DNA of 64,000 nt from an uncultured bacterium. GTDB taxonomy: Bacteria > Verrucomicrobiota > Verrucomicrobiia > CAIQCK01. Positions 39,059 to 48,349 of this stretch are shown here, in pieces. A program made the translations under genes and the position numbers. The stretch covers positions 1 to 64,000 of the forward strand of contig CAIQCK010000008.1 of the NCBI GenBank assembly GCA_903870275.1. The letters are read 5' to 3'. The notes under the pieces were generated by a model. That model did not search any database. It saw nothing but the letters and a program-made list of their open reading frames with translations, and had not been told where the DNA came from. Every line of letters begins with the position of its first letter. Position 1 is the first letter of the stretch.

Positions 39059-40044
39059 GGATTCCCCCCGCCAGGATTCAAATAAAGGACTCGCTGCCAT
39101 CGGCCTTTCTCGCGCCGACAATGGCCCGGCATCCGCGACAGGCGCGCTTCGTTCTTGCAGGCGGCATCAACACCGAGCGGGACAAGAAATTCACCAAATA
39201 GCCTGGACTCGACCACTGCCGCCCACTCCGTCGCGTCCGCCGCGTCAACGGTCAGCCACGCATGAATGGATTTCCCACCGGAATCAATCAGCGCCGCAAT
39301 CGGCCAGTCGAAGACGAGTGCGCCCGCCCAGAACTCAAGCTGCGCCTCGCGCGGCCACGGCCCAGGCGTTTCCCCCGGTCCAAGCAACGGCAGCGGAGTC
39401 GAGTCAAATTCGAGCACGGCGAACCGAAACCGCGCGACACACGCATCGGCCCGGAAACTCTGCTTGCCGTCTTTCGTCATGCCCGGCTCGCCCCGCAACG
39501 GATTCGGTATGATGTGTTCCGGCACAGCCGCGCCCGTCTCGAAAGCCGCGATCCAGTCTGCCGCCGTGCGGACGTGTTCCGCGTCGCTGTCGTATCGTGT
39601 GCCGATAAACACTCGGTCAGTGGACTTGTAGAGAATCCGCAGCAATCGCGTCGCGTCCGCTTCCTCCGGCCAGTCCAGCCGCACCGGCGACAACTCCCAC
39701 AATTCGGCTTCTCTCGCGCCGTCGCCCTTGTCGAGAATGCCCCGCAACATCTTCCCCGCGTCTCGCTTTGGCCGTGCCGTCGAACGCGACAAACCAACAC
39801 CACACGCCCGGCGTTGGCCGTTGCCGTGTTCGTCGAACGCTTTTGCGACAGCGGCGTTGATCTCCCCATCGCTGACGTGCCGCGCCCCGTGGACGTGGGA
39901 GCACAGGTCACTGGCACACTGCTCCGCTGTCACTCCGGCGATGGCCGCGAGATTGGCAACGCCCAGCAATGCCGCGTGACAGCCACCGCCGCCCGACGCC
40001 GGCAGATTCGCCAACGCTTCCGCGTATCGAGCCGCCGCGCTCAT
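39055..40044 (-). CDS. primase-like protein of the island
   Basis: About 329 residues from the ATG at 40044, which has GGGAGG seven bases ahead; a start at 40092 is possible. The segment VLEFDSTPLP with SGGKSIHAWLTV and LSRMPGHCRREKG is like the archaeo-eukaryotic primase fold found in phage and plasmid primases. An N-terminal region (AALLGVANLAAIAGVTAEQC) resembles the PriCT-like helical part. The stop overlaps the helicase start, so both are produced together, as in satellite primase-helicase pairs. Confidence 0.72.
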   Translation of the reverse strand: MSAAARYAEALANLPASGGGGCHAALLGVANLAAIAGVTAEQCASDLCSHVHGARHVSDGEINAAVAKAFDEHGNGQRRACGVGLSRSTARPKRDAGKMLRGILDKGDGAREAELWELSPVRLDWPEEADATRLLRILYKSTDRVFIGTRYDSDAEHVRTAADWIAAFETGAAVPEHIIPNPLRGEPGMTKDGKQSFRADACVARFRFAVLEFDSTPLPLLGPGETPGPWPREAQLEFWAGALVFDWPIAALIDSGGKSIHAWLTVDAADATEWAAVVESRLFGEFLVPLGVDAACKNEARLSRMPGHCRREKGRWQRVLYLNPGGGNP

Positions 40045-40182
40045 CTTGCCGCCTCCCGTGCGCGCCGCGCGCTCTCCGCTTTGTGTCTGCAACAGTTCAA
40101 CTCCAATCTCCGCAGCCTCTCGCTTCGCTGTCGCCGCCTACATTCAAAAAGGTTCATTGCGCTTTCAGCTCCGGTGTTTGGG

Positions 40183-41199
40183 TTAATGCCACAGTTGGAT
40201 ATTCGCCGCCGCTTGCGTCGTGGCGGACGTGAAGTAGATCGTGAGCTTGTCGTCGGAAACGTGGTCAACTTGCCGCGTGTCCGCCATGTGGTCGGTGTAA
40301 AAGCCAACGGTGTCACCCGGCTGGATACCGGAAAAATCCTCGTTGCTCGTGCCGTAGTCACCCGCAAACGCCGCGCTCATCCCATCGCCGGCAGTGTTCA
40401 CAACACAGTAGAGCGACAACGACGGAGCAGGCGGGGGCGCATTTGTCACCGCGCTCGTTGTCGCGCTCGTGGCAATCGCCAGCCCCAAAGCGTTCGTGAT
40501 CGCAACGCGAAACGCCAATACGCTGCCCACGTCATTCGAGCTGATGGCATAACTCACGTTCGTCTCGCCGGGAATCCCGCTGCCGTCTTTCAACCACTGA
40601 CACCAGACACCTTGCAGCGGTAACACGGAAAACCAGACGCCGGTTGACGCCGTGGCTGTCGAACCAACCATGATGCTGCCGCTGATCGTCGGCGGGGCAA
40701 GATTCGTCGGCGCGAAAACCGACATACTTCCCAAGACCGCGTTCCCCACCTGCGCCAACGTCGCGAAGTTGGCCGTCATGCCCGCTACGATGTTGCTGAC
40801 CTGCTGCGGACTGACCCCGCTGCCGCCCCGCCCAGGCGACGAATAGGTCATCTGCGCTTCCGCCGTCGCCAGCCAGAAGCAGCAAAGCACCGCTACCAGT
40901 CGTGCCGCCTCCTGCTTTTCCATGAGCCGCCGCAAATACGCTTTCAGGCTGGCAAGGTGGATCAGCCGCACGCCGCGCAGGCAGCCCCGTTTGCGGAGCG
41001 AGACGGATTTGATTTTCCGCTCGTTGATGAGCTGGTAGATGAAAGCCCGCGAAAGGCCCGTGAAAGGGCATCGCGCGCCTCGTCCGACCGGCAGACGGAT
41101 GAACTCCGGCTCCGCCGTTGCGTTGTTAGCCGCCACGCAGGGCGGGGCAACCGTGAAGTTGTCAGGATTGCCGCTGACGTTGTTGCGTTCGTTGCGCAT
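40183..41199 (-). CDS. HTH protein fused in frame to exported Ig-like protein
   Basis: A 338-residue frame with two unlike halves. Residues ~33-92 are an AlpA/HTH_17-type DNA-binding domain (CPFTGLSRAFIYQLINERKI, then LRGVRLIHLASLKAYLRRL), which in relatives ends about here. Directly after it, EKQEAARLVAVLCCFWLATA with AEAQ is a textbook signal peptide starting at M93 (ATG at 40923). A Gly-rich start and an Ig/PKD-like domain (VWCQWLKDGSGIPGETNVSY, VLAFRVAITNALG) follow. Either two proteins are made from one frame (starts at 41199 and 40923) or it is a fusion. No ribosome site stands out before 40923. Confidence 0.65.
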   Translation of the reverse strand: MRNERNNVSGNPDNFTVAPPCVAANNATAEPEFIRLPVGRGARCPFTGLSRAFIYQLINERKIKSVSLRKRGCLRGVRLIHLASLKAYLRRLMEKQEAARLVAVLCCFWLATAEAQMTYSSPGRGGSGVSPQQVSNIVAGMTANFATLAQVGNAVLGSMSVFAPTNLAPPTISGSIMVGSTATASTGVWFSVLPLQGVWCQWLKDGSGIPGETNVSYAISSNDVGSVLAFRVAITNALGLAIATSATTSAVTNAPPPAPSLSLYCVVNTAGDGMSAAFAGDYGTSNEDFSGIQPGDTVGFYTDHMADTRQVDHVSDDKLTIYFTSATTQAAANIQLWH

Positions 41200-41254
41200 G
41201 GCACCCCAATTACCACACGCGCCGCTTGACTGTATTTCCGGGCAGAAAGATTTT

Positions 41255-42214
41255 CTAGCGGATAGGGTCGTATCCGTCCGGGCCAGGAGCTATATCCAGC
41301 ATCTCTTTAGTGTTTCCGGCCGCCCGCAACCACGCTGCTTCATTGCTATAAAGGCTTTTGCCGTTTGGACTTATGGCTTCGGACATTTGCGCTGCAAGTT
41401 TCCAATTCCCCTTGCAGTAACGCAGCAATCGAAATGTGCCGAGCCATTTGAGCCGTTCGAGAAAAGACACCCCGCCGCGGGTGCGCTCTACCCGGAATTT
41501 CCTGCCCTCCGGTTCCTTGTCCTCAAGAAACTTCTTAAACTGGTCAACCAGTTGTTTGTTGCGATACTTCCATTCAATCTTGATGACATGCCAAGAGACG
41601 AATGTTCCGGGCAGAATATCCTCAACCCGATGATCCAAATACCGAGTCGGAGATTTCGCTTCCAACTCGTGCCGCCGTCGAGCTACTTCAACCGCTTGTT
41701 CGAGGGCCAAGCCGCTGGCCTTTTCTTTCTCCAACGGCTGGCCTCGAATGTCCGTGAACACTTTTAAGTTCTCCACGGTGTCTTCGAGCCGGCTGGGTTT
41801 GCTCCCATCGTTGTATTCTCTGCCCGCAAGCCGGCGTTCGCGTTCCTCTGGCAAGATTTGTAGCCACGGCACCGTCGGAAACTCCGGAAAATCTCGCAAC
41901 AGCCATACCGACCCGGTGCCGATGAGACTGTAAATGCCCTCGCACATACTACGTGACCACTCCAGGTGTTCTTGCTGTATCCGCTCGACCTCGCTCTTGA
42001 ACTCCGCACGGTATTGCGCGATTCGCCGACAAAAATGCTTGTCCTCTCGAAGGCGTTCATATTCCCAGCAGTAGCCGAGATGTGCTTTCGGCAAAGCTTT
42101 TCTCGGCCAGAATGAAAAACCCCATTCCTCTGTGGCGAGCGGGTCAATAGGCAGGTCCTTGCCGCGCATGATCGCTTGAAGCAGCATTCCATGCGGTAAG
42201 AGTTCTTGGTTCAT
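41255..42214 (-). CDS. island protein of unknown function
   Basis: A 319-residue hydrophilic protein, mostly helical, with many charged and aromatic residues (EEWGFSFWPRKALPKAHLGY, EFPEFPTVPWLQILPEERER-like). The middle contains KASGLALEQAVEVARRRHEL. No domain is recognised and no membrane part is seen. It begins 33 bases downstream of the MerR-like gene on the same strand and so may belong to the restriction-modification transcript. Confidence 0.6.
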   Translation of the reverse strand: MNQELLPHGMLLQAIMRGKDLPIDPLATEEWGFSFWPRKALPKAHLGYCWEYERLREDKHFCRRIAQYRAEFKSEVERIQQEHLEWSRSMCEGIYSLIGTGSVWLLRDFPEFPTVPWLQILPEERERRLAGREYNDGSKPSRLEDTVENLKVFTDIRGQPLEKEKASGLALEQAVEVARRRHELEAKSPTRYLDHRVEDILPGTFVSWHVIKIEWKYRNKQLVDQFKKFLEDKEPEGRKFRVERTRGGVSFLERLKWLGTFRLLRYCKGNWKLAAQMSEAISPNGKSLYSNEAAWLRAAGNTKEMLDIAPGPDGYDPIR

Positions 42215-42247
42215 GATGTTTCAAATCCTCTTCATCCATCCGCCCTT

Positions 42248-42769
42248 TCACTTCAATCGCTTTGACCAGCCGACCGCCGAGCGGAGCAACGGAGTTTCGG
42301 CGGCCACGTCAGCCCGGAAGCGCGTGTAGAGCTTCAAGTATTCACCGAGCACGCGTAGCGCGTCTTCACCCATCTCCTTGCCCGCGAACAATTCGGGCAA
42401 AGCATCCGCGAAGTTCAAACCGAGTTGCAAAGTCCCCGTCGGCACTTCCACGCCCAGGTCGTAGTTGGTCAGCAGGAGCCGGCGGCGCGGATGGCCCGGC
42501 TGGCCGCAGGCGTCGAGAAACCACGTCGGCGAGCCGGTGGAATCCACATGCAACAGTTGCAGCAGCTTCTTTTCCAGATGCCAGAGGTCGAGCAGGGATT
42601 CTTCCGACACGTTGAGCATCCGCAGGAAGACGACGGTGCGGAGGAAGTCGAGATAAGCATCCGAGTAGCCCGCGCCCTCGCGGACCGGCAGTTCAAACCG
42701 CGTCTGCAAGCCGTGCAGATACACCGGCGAGCGGTTCAACGCCTTCGCCATGTCGCCGAGCGTGTTCAT
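42248..42769 (-). CDS. MerR-like HTH protein linked to type III RM
   Basis: A 173-residue protein whose start (NTLGDMAKALNRSPVYLHGL) and following GAGYSDAYLDFLRTVVFLRM look like a MerR winged helix with its GYxxAxxxxLxxI pattern. A helical part (SEESLLDLWHLEKKLLQLL) follows. The 38-bp segment coding its first residues is duplicated at 43188-43225. It may control the restriction genes or act with them; there is no direct evidence. Confidence 0.6.
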   Translation of the reverse strand: MNTLGDMAKALNRSPVYLHGLQTRFELPVREGAGYSDAYLDFLRTVVFLRMLNVSEESLLDLWHLEKKLLQLLHVDSTGSPTWFLDACGQPGHPRRRLLLTNYDLGVEVPTGTLQLGLNFADALPELFAGKEMGEDALRVLGEYLKLYTRFRADVAAETPLLRSAVGWSKRLK

Positions 42770-42827
42770 CTAATCGTGGTTTTGCCGCAACAACCACCGC
42801 TGGATTTTGATTCGAGCAGGGGCATGA

Positions 42828-43148
42828 TTACGGCAACCCGCTTGCAGTCTGGGCTTTGCATATCTGAATGATTCGGGCTAGAGCGACAGGGTTGCGGCAA
42901 TCGGCTCGTAACATGGCGGCAAATCCGTCGTTCTCCGGGTCGCCGGTTTCCAGCATGTCGGCGATGAAGCGGATTGCGTCGGCGTCGCTCTTGTGTCGGG
43001 TTATCAGTTCCAACATCTGCTTCGGGTCATAGTAGCCGGGCTTGATGCCATAGGGGACAGATTCGTTTTCGTTTTCCGGCTCGGGAATAAGCAAGACTGC
43101 TTTTTTTGGGATCGCTTTGATCCGCTCAGATGTTCGTTTCTTTTTCAC
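42828..43148 (-). CDS. island protein of unknown function
   Basis: About 106 residues from a GTG at 43148; the frame is open to 43277 but upstream parts read through the duplicated regulator fragment. The basic start (KKKRTSERIKAIPKK) is followed by an acidic helical part (DPKQMLELITRHKSDADAIR, IADMLETGDPENDGFAAML). No family recognised. It lies between the methylase gene and the MerR-like gene and may have split their original junction. Confidence 0.45.
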   Translation of the reverse strand: MKKKRTSERIKAIPKKAVLLIPEPENENESVPYGIKPGYYDPKQMLELITRHKSDADAIRFIADMLETGDPENDGFAAMLRADCRNPVALARIIQICKAQTASGLP

Positions 43149-43162
43149 TGCAAGTGTGCGGT

Positions 43163-43225
43163 TTACCTGGCAGCCTTTTCCACCGACCGGTTCAACGTCT
43201 TCGCCATGTCGCCGAGCGTGTTCAT
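43163..43225 (-). pseudogene. truncated copy of the MerR-like gene start
   Basis: Codes for NTLGDMAKTLNRS like the intact gene at 42769, then VEKAAR and a stop: 20 codons in all. It starts six bases after the methylase stop. The 38-bp block (43188-43225) differs from 42732-42769 at one base. Confidence 0.6.
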
Positions 43226-43231
43226 GCTGCA

Positions 43232-45157
43232 TCAAATCGCCTTCAACTTCTCGCCCAGGTTGTGCTTCAAGTTCCACTTCTTCGTCGTGTCGAGGGCGAG
43301 TTCGAGACAGATGAAGAATTGGTCTTTGTGCTTCTTGAAGTGGTCCACGGTTTCCGGCGCGAGCTTCGCGTCGAGGCAGACGAGGCTTTCCTTGTGAGCG
43401 TCTTTGGCGAGCCAGACTTCGTTCTTCTTGAACTCCGGCTGGCGCGTGAGGGTGTAGTCCAGCATGAAGCCGTTTTTGAGCAGCACTTCGTCAAGAACCT
43501 TGTCCTTCTCGAACTGGAGGTGGAACGTGGCTTCCTTCTCCCGGATGTATTGCTTGAGCAGCTCGATGTTCTCCGCTTCGGTCTTGGCCGGGTCGGGCGC
43601 GAACTCCACGCGCGGGAAGACGGACTTGGCAAGCGTGAAGACTTTGAAGCCGAGCGAATCGGCAAACTGCCGTTGCGGGTCGTTGGGCAAAAAACCTTCC
43701 GCTTCGCTCTTGAGCTTCTGCACCACTCGCTTCGCGCGCTCGATGGTGATGTCGCTGATGCGCTTGAAACCGGCTTTGAACGCCGGGCTGTCCTCGGCGG
43801 TGAGTTCGGGCAACTGCACGAGAATGAACTGCCGCTTGCCGCCGTCGGCCTTGTTCAACTCCATCACCGCCTGCGCCGTCGTCCCGCTGCCGGCGAAAAA
43901 GTCCAACACGTAGCAATCCGAGTCGCCAACCGTTTCCAGAAAACGTCGGATCAGTGCAACCGGTTTAGGAAATTGCAGAACAACTTCGTCGTTGAAAAGC
44001 TGTCTCAAGTCGTCAGTCCCGTGTTGTGTGTAGAATCCATCAATCACGGAAAACGGCTTCTGTCCACGCTTCTCACCATCTTCTTTTCTAAGATACTGCT
44101 TGTAAGAAACGGACCAACCCTCGTCAGTTTTGGTAAACACAAGTCCGTCCTCAGCCAGCACCTTCATCACGCGCTCTTTGCTCCACCACCATTGGCGTTT
44201 CGGCTTGATCTCCGTTCCGTCTGGAGCGGGAATTGGAAATACGAGGTTCTCCCGTGCGTCCATGCTCTTCGTCGCTTCAAGTGGCTTGATGCGATATGGT
44301 CCTTTGGTTTCGACATGCCGGTCTTGGTATTTGTAGTAACGCTTTTCGACCTCTGGGTCCGGGGGCAGCCAGAACTCGTCCACTTCTTCAATGTTTCGAG
44401 CATATAGGATGCAGTATTCATGTTGCCGCACCGCAAACTGCTCTTTCGCACCTCCACCGTAAGATTTTTTCCAAACGAAACATTCGATGAAATTTTCCTC
44501 ACCGAAGACTTCGTCCATCACACGGCGCAGATTTTGCACCTCGTTGTCATCAACAGAGGCGAAGATCAGTCCATCTGGCGTGAGCAAATACCGCGCGACG
44601 AGCAACCGGCTGTGCATCATGGAAAGCCAGTTGGAGTGGAAGCGGCCGTCGCTGTCGGTGTTGGTGTCCACCTTCACGCCGCCCTCGGTCACGCCGGTCT
44701 GTTCCCAATACGGCTTCTGGCCCTCGGCGAAGTTGTCGGAATAAACGAAGTCGTTGCCGGTGTTGTAAGGCGGGTCAATGTAGATGCACTTGATGCGCTC
44801 ACGGTAGGCGCTGGTGAGGAGCTTGAGCACTTCCAGATTCTCGCCCTCGATGATGATGTTGCCGCCGGCCTTGTCCGGGCACACAGAGCGGGCGGAGTCA
44901 CAGACGAGCGCGGCCCGGCTGGAGGTGAAGGCATCGCGCTTGGATTTGGTCTTGCCATACCAGCGGAAGTCGTAACGCTCGGTCTCGCTGACGAGCGCGG
45001 GGTCCACCACCTTCTTCAACTCGTCCACGTTCAACCGTCCGTCGTTGGAGAACAGGTCGGGGAAAAGTTTCTTGAGCGCGGCGAGCCGTTCCGCGTTGAG
45101 ATCGGGTGACGAGACCGATGCGAGCGGCGATGGTTCGGGTTGCTTGTTCTTTTTCAT
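43232..45157 (-). CDS. type III restriction-modification methyltransferase (Mod)
   Basis: A 641-residue adenine-N6 DNA methyltransferase of the beta type. The catalytic motif IV is in CIYIDPPYNTGNDF near residue 140, and the AdoMet-binding motif I is in VLDFFAGSGTTAQAV near residue 430; the order IV then I is the beta class used by type III Mod subunits. The variable region between them should hold the target-recognition part. The ATG at 45157 overlaps the Res stop (ATGA), so the two are coupled; the longer frame is rejected. Both catalytic motifs are intact. Confidence 0.92.
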   Translation of the reverse strand: MKKNKQPEPSPLASVSSPDLNAERLAALKKLFPDLFSNDGRLNVDELKKVVDPALVSETERYDFRWYGKTKSKRDAFTSSRAALVCDSARSVCPDKAGGNIIIEGENLEVLKLLTSAYRERIKCIYIDPPYNTGNDFVYSDNFAEGQKPYWEQTGVTEGGVKVDTNTDSDGRFHSNWLSMMHSRLLVARYLLTPDGLIFASVDDNEVQNLRRVMDEVFGEENFIECFVWKKSYGGGAKEQFAVRQHEYCILYARNIEEVDEFWLPPDPEVEKRYYKYQDRHVETKGPYRIKPLEATKSMDARENLVFPIPAPDGTEIKPKRQWWWSKERVMKVLAEDGLVFTKTDEGWSVSYKQYLRKEDGEKRGQKPFSVIDGFYTQHGTDDLRQLFNDEVVLQFPKPVALIRRFLETVGDSDCYVLDFFAGSGTTAQAVMELNKADGGKRQFILVQLPELTAEDSPAFKAGFKRISDITIERAKRVVQKLKSEAEGFLPNDPQRQFADSLGFKVFTLAKSVFPRVEFAPDPAKTEAENIELLKQYIREKEATFHLQFEKDKVLDEVLLKNGFMLDYTLTRQPEFKKNEVWLAKDAHKESLVCLDAKLAPETVDHFKKHKDQFFICLELALDTTKKWNLKHNLGEKLKAI

Positions 45158-47841
45158 ACGGTCAGCTTGTCCTTGAAGTCCGGGTGGTAGTCTTTGACCG
45201 GCGCGTGATACGCGCGGTAATCCAGTTTCGCCTCGACGCCCAGTGCCTCGAAGTGTTTCACGGCGCACAGGATTTTGAGGCGTTCGGCTTCGGTCAGAGC
45301 CTTGATGTCGTCTATGTTGTTGGTGCTCTTGGTTTCGATGACGAAGTAGTATTCGCCCTCCGGGCCGCCGCGCAGTGACCGGCGCTTGAGCACGAGGCCG
45401 AAGTCGGGCTGATACATCCCGATGGGCGTGGGAATCTCGTAGAACGGCGGCAACTTCAGGAAGCAGACGACTTCGTTGTCCGTCTCGGCGGCTTGGGCAA
45501 AGCTTTGTTCCGGCTGGCTCTCGTAGGCAACGCCATCATAAACGCCACGGTTCGGCGTCGGCTCCACGGGCAGAAAAGTTTCAATGACCTCCTCCAGCGC
45601 GGCGAGAGGGAGGGTTTCACCCGTCAGCCGGTAGCTGAGCGAGCGTAGCATTTCGTCGAGTTCGATGGCGCGGACGGCGGCGCAGGCTTGGGCAAGGAAC
45701 TTGGGCGGGTTCTTGGCGATGGCGGAGAAGTTGGCAAGGCGGGCGACGATCTTCGCGGCGGTGGTGTGGGAGAGAGCCGTGTTATTACCAAGCTCCTCTA
45801 TGAGATCGAGCGGTGTGAAGCTGGCGTGGAGCTTTTCTGTTTCCCGTCCGATTTCATCGCTCGCGAGGCCGGTCATGGCGATGCCTTTGATGCGCGTCAG
45901 GACGATTTCAGCCTCATAATCGCCGACAACCAGCTTGTTGAGAGCTTCGACCGCGCGCCGGACCACTTGATCTTCTCGAAAGACAACGGTGTAATCCGTC
46001 TTGCGGGCGAGCTTTTCCCAAAAGGCGCGGAACGATTTGCTTTTGTAAAGCTTGGTGCGGTTGATTCGGTTTTTTGCGTCCTGGCCTTTGTGCTTCTTGC
46101 GAAGCACGCCGCCCGCGTCCGCCGTGCCATAGACCTCCTTGATCTGCTCCTGATACTGCGCGGCGAAAGTCTCGTATGTTTCATTCGGAACGACGGTGAG
46201 GAGGTTGATTTCCTCGCCTTCCTTCGTGCCTTCGGCTTCGTAGATGCGCTGACCAAGCTGGTTGCGGCAGATGCGGAGGCCGCGTCCGAGTTCCTGGCGC
46301 TTCTTGATGTCGCTGTAGGATTGGTTGAGCGTGGCGATGTTGAAGATGTTCGGATTGTCCCAGCCGACGCCGAGCGCGGAGTGCGAGAAGATGAACTCAA
46401 CGGGATTGTCGAGAGCGAGCAGCGTATCCTTGTCGCGCAAAATGAGGTCGAAAATCTCCTTGTTCTTGAGCATGGAGTTTTCGCTGTCGGTGTATTCGCC
46501 GCCGCCGGTTTTGGCGAAGTAGTAACCCTGAGCGGCGGTGGTCTGGTCTGGCGTGGGATCTGTGCCAATCAATTCCCGGTGGACGCTCGCGTATTCCTCG
46601 CGGAAAAGCCTCTTGATGATGCCGTCGTCCTTCACGTAGCTGTCCACGCGATCAACGAAGATAAGCGAGAGGCATTTGATGCCTTTGGGCGCGAGCGCCT
46701 TCTTTTTCTCGAAATGGCGGCGAATGAGCCATTGAAGCTGCTGGCGAAACAGGCCGGTGAAATCGGCGGCCCGCTCTCTCTGTATGAGTTCAACGCCGTT
46801 GGTGAACTTCAGGTGAAACTTCTGGTCATGCAGACTTTTCCAGATGCGCTCAATCGTATAGTCGCGGTAGGAAATGTTGCCGGATTTGTCGGCAAGATTG
46901 TCGCCGTCTCTGAGCCAGTTGGTTGCCTTCCATTTGAATCCGTCGCCATTTTGTCTCCAGACGTTGAGTTTGGCCTTGGGATTGGAGCCGCCGGTGGTCT
47001 GGATATTGGCGAGTTCGATCTTGAGCGTGGCTTCGTCGTTCTTTTCGGCGACGGAAAGGACTTCGATCTTTTTCACCATGCCCTGTTGGTAGGCGTCGAA
47101 GGGCGTGAGGCGGAAAAGAAGGTTCTTGAGGACTTTGTGCGTGGCCGAATAGCGGAGTTTGACGAGCGGGTTGAGCGTGGCAAGCCGGGCGATGGCGGCT
47201 TCGGTGTCCATGCCCTCCTGCGGCTCGTCCATGATGATGACGGGCTGGCATTTGCCAAGCGCCTCCAGATACGTCATGCCGAGGAAGGAATCGTCGCGGC
47301 CTTGCTGGTTGATAATGCGGTCTTCGCCGGTGATGGATTGAATAGTCATCACCATGATTTGCGGCTGCGTGTCCTCAATAAAATGCCGCAAGCGGGAAAG
47401 CTTGCCACTGTCATACTCGAAACACGCGGGCGAGAAGCCGTAGCGGTCGGCCAGCGGCTTCTTGAACGTGTCGAACGTGGTGAGCGTGCCTTCCTTGATG
47501 GCGATGGATGGCACGAGGATGATGAACTTGGTCAACCGGTAACGCTGATACAGTTCGTAGATGGTGCGGAAGTAAACAAGCGTTTTGCCCGTGCCGGTTT
47601 CCATCTCGATGCAAATGTCGTTGTCGGTCGAGAGCCTGGCTTCGGCTTCGGCAACTCCATTCTCCGTAAGGATGCGTCTCTTGTTCTCTTCGATTTGCGC
47701 GGGCGTCAGGTCTGTGATGTTGGCCTGGATGCCAAAGAGATTCGAGTTGTCGAACGAGTTGCGGACCTGCCCTTGCAAAACACTGACCACCGACGCGATA
47801 GCGCGGCGCTGGTATTCCAAATCTTCGAGGGGCAGTTGCAT
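45154..47841 (-). CDS. type III restriction enzyme Res subunit
   Basis: An 895-residue helicase-endonuclease. SF2 helicase motifs: METGTGKTLVYF (Walker A, ~80), IIMDEPQ (motif II, ~200), LRYSATHK (III) and QELGRGLRICRNQ (VI, ~540). The C-terminal nuclease of the PD-(D/E)XK type is seen in YQPDFGLVL followed by YYFVIETKSTNN. Res precedes Mod here, the reverse of the usual mod-res order. All motifs are intact, so cleavage by the Res-Mod complex is expected. Confidence 0.92.
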   Translation of the reverse strand: MQLPLEDLEYQRRAIASVVSVLQGQVRNSFDNSNLFGIQANITDLTPAQIEENKRRILTENGVAEAEARLSTDNDICIEMETGTGKTLVYFRTIYELYQRYRLTKFIILVPSIAIKEGTLTTFDTFKKPLADRYGFSPACFEYDSGKLSRLRHFIEDTQPQIMVMTIQSITGEDRIINQQGRDDSFLGMTYLEALGKCQPVIIMDEPQEGMDTEAAIARLATLNPLVKLRYSATHKVLKNLLFRLTPFDAYQQGMVKKIEVLSVAEKNDEATLKIELANIQTTGGSNPKAKLNVWRQNGDGFKWKATNWLRDGDNLADKSGNISYRDYTIERIWKSLHDQKFHLKFTNGVELIQRERAADFTGLFRQQLQWLIRRHFEKKKALAPKGIKCLSLIFVDRVDSYVKDDGIIKRLFREEYASVHRELIGTDPTPDQTTAAQGYYFAKTGGGEYTDSENSMLKNKEIFDLILRDKDTLLALDNPVEFIFSHSALGVGWDNPNIFNIATLNQSYSDIKKRQELGRGLRICRNQLGQRIYEAEGTKEGEEINLLTVVPNETYETFAAQYQEQIKEVYGTADAGGVLRKKHKGQDAKNRINRTKLYKSKSFRAFWEKLARKTDYTVVFREDQVVRRAVEALNKLVVGDYEAEIVLTRIKGIAMTGLASDEIGRETEKLHASFTPLDLIEELGNNTALSHTTAAKIVARLANFSAIAKNPPKFLAQACAAVRAIELDEMLRSLSYRLTGETLPLAALEEVIETFLPVEPTPNRGVYDGVAYESQPEQSFAQAAETDNEVVCFLKLPPFYEIPTPIGMYQPDFGLVLKRRSLRGGPEGEYYFVIETKSTNNIDDIKALTEAERLKILCAVKHFEALGVEAKLDYRAYHAPVKDYHPDFKDKLTV

Positions 47842-47947
47842 CGAGGCGATTTTGTCAGTTCAAGGCGCTTAAAGCAAGTCGGCCAAAAAGCCGGACGCCA
47901 GAACGCAGGTCAGACGCCGGCCTCGGTATTCGAGCTTTCTACAGCCC

Positions 47948-48280
47948 CTACTTCGCCGCCTTCTGCGCCGCCGCTGCCTGCGCTTTCTCCCGCCTGATCG
48001 CCCGGTCGAGCGCCCACTTCGTCACGGCGAGCGCCTGGACTTTCGTGTGGCCCGCGCTGGTCAGGAGATTCATGTTGTAGTCCACCGCCTCCGGGCTGGC
48101 GTCGTGTCTCATCTGGGAGATTAGTGATACGGGGTTCTCCATTGGCTTTTCCTTCTCTGCCTCCGCCCGCTCCCGCTTCAGCGTGTGGCCCGCTTTGGTC
48201 AGCAGCTCGACGTTGTGATGGATCGCCTCCGCACTGGCGTCGTGCCTCATCTGTTTGAATAGTTCCTGCGGAGTTTGCAT
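47948..48280 (-). CDS. small protein with two internal repeats
   Basis: A 110-residue protein with two copies of a ~24-residue unit: QMRHDASAEAIHHNVELLTK followed by AGHT, and QMRHDASPEAVDYNMNLLTS followed by AGHT. The C-terminus is basic and Ala-rich (IRREKAQAAAAQKAAK). GGAAGGA lies eight bases before the ATG. It sits about 100 bases upstream of res on the same strand. The family is not recognised; it could be a DNA-binding accessory or a modulator of the restriction system. Confidence 0.6.
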   Translation of the reverse strand: MQTPQELFKQMRHDASAEAIHHNVELLTKAGHTLKRERAEAEKEKPMENPVSLISQMRHDASPEAVDYNMNLLTSAGHTKVQALAVTKWALDRAIRREKAQAAAAQKAAK

Positions 48281-48349
48281 CGCCTTGTCCTTCCGTTGCT
48301 ATACTGCCACTGCCGATGCCTGTTGCCAAGTCTGCGTGTGGTTTTCTGC

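Noticed and set aside
39262..40623. A 453-codon plus-strand frame over the primase gene and beyond
   Set aside because: Arg-rich GC-driven shadow; the minus strand has the primase with a ribosome site and an ATGA overlap to the helicase.
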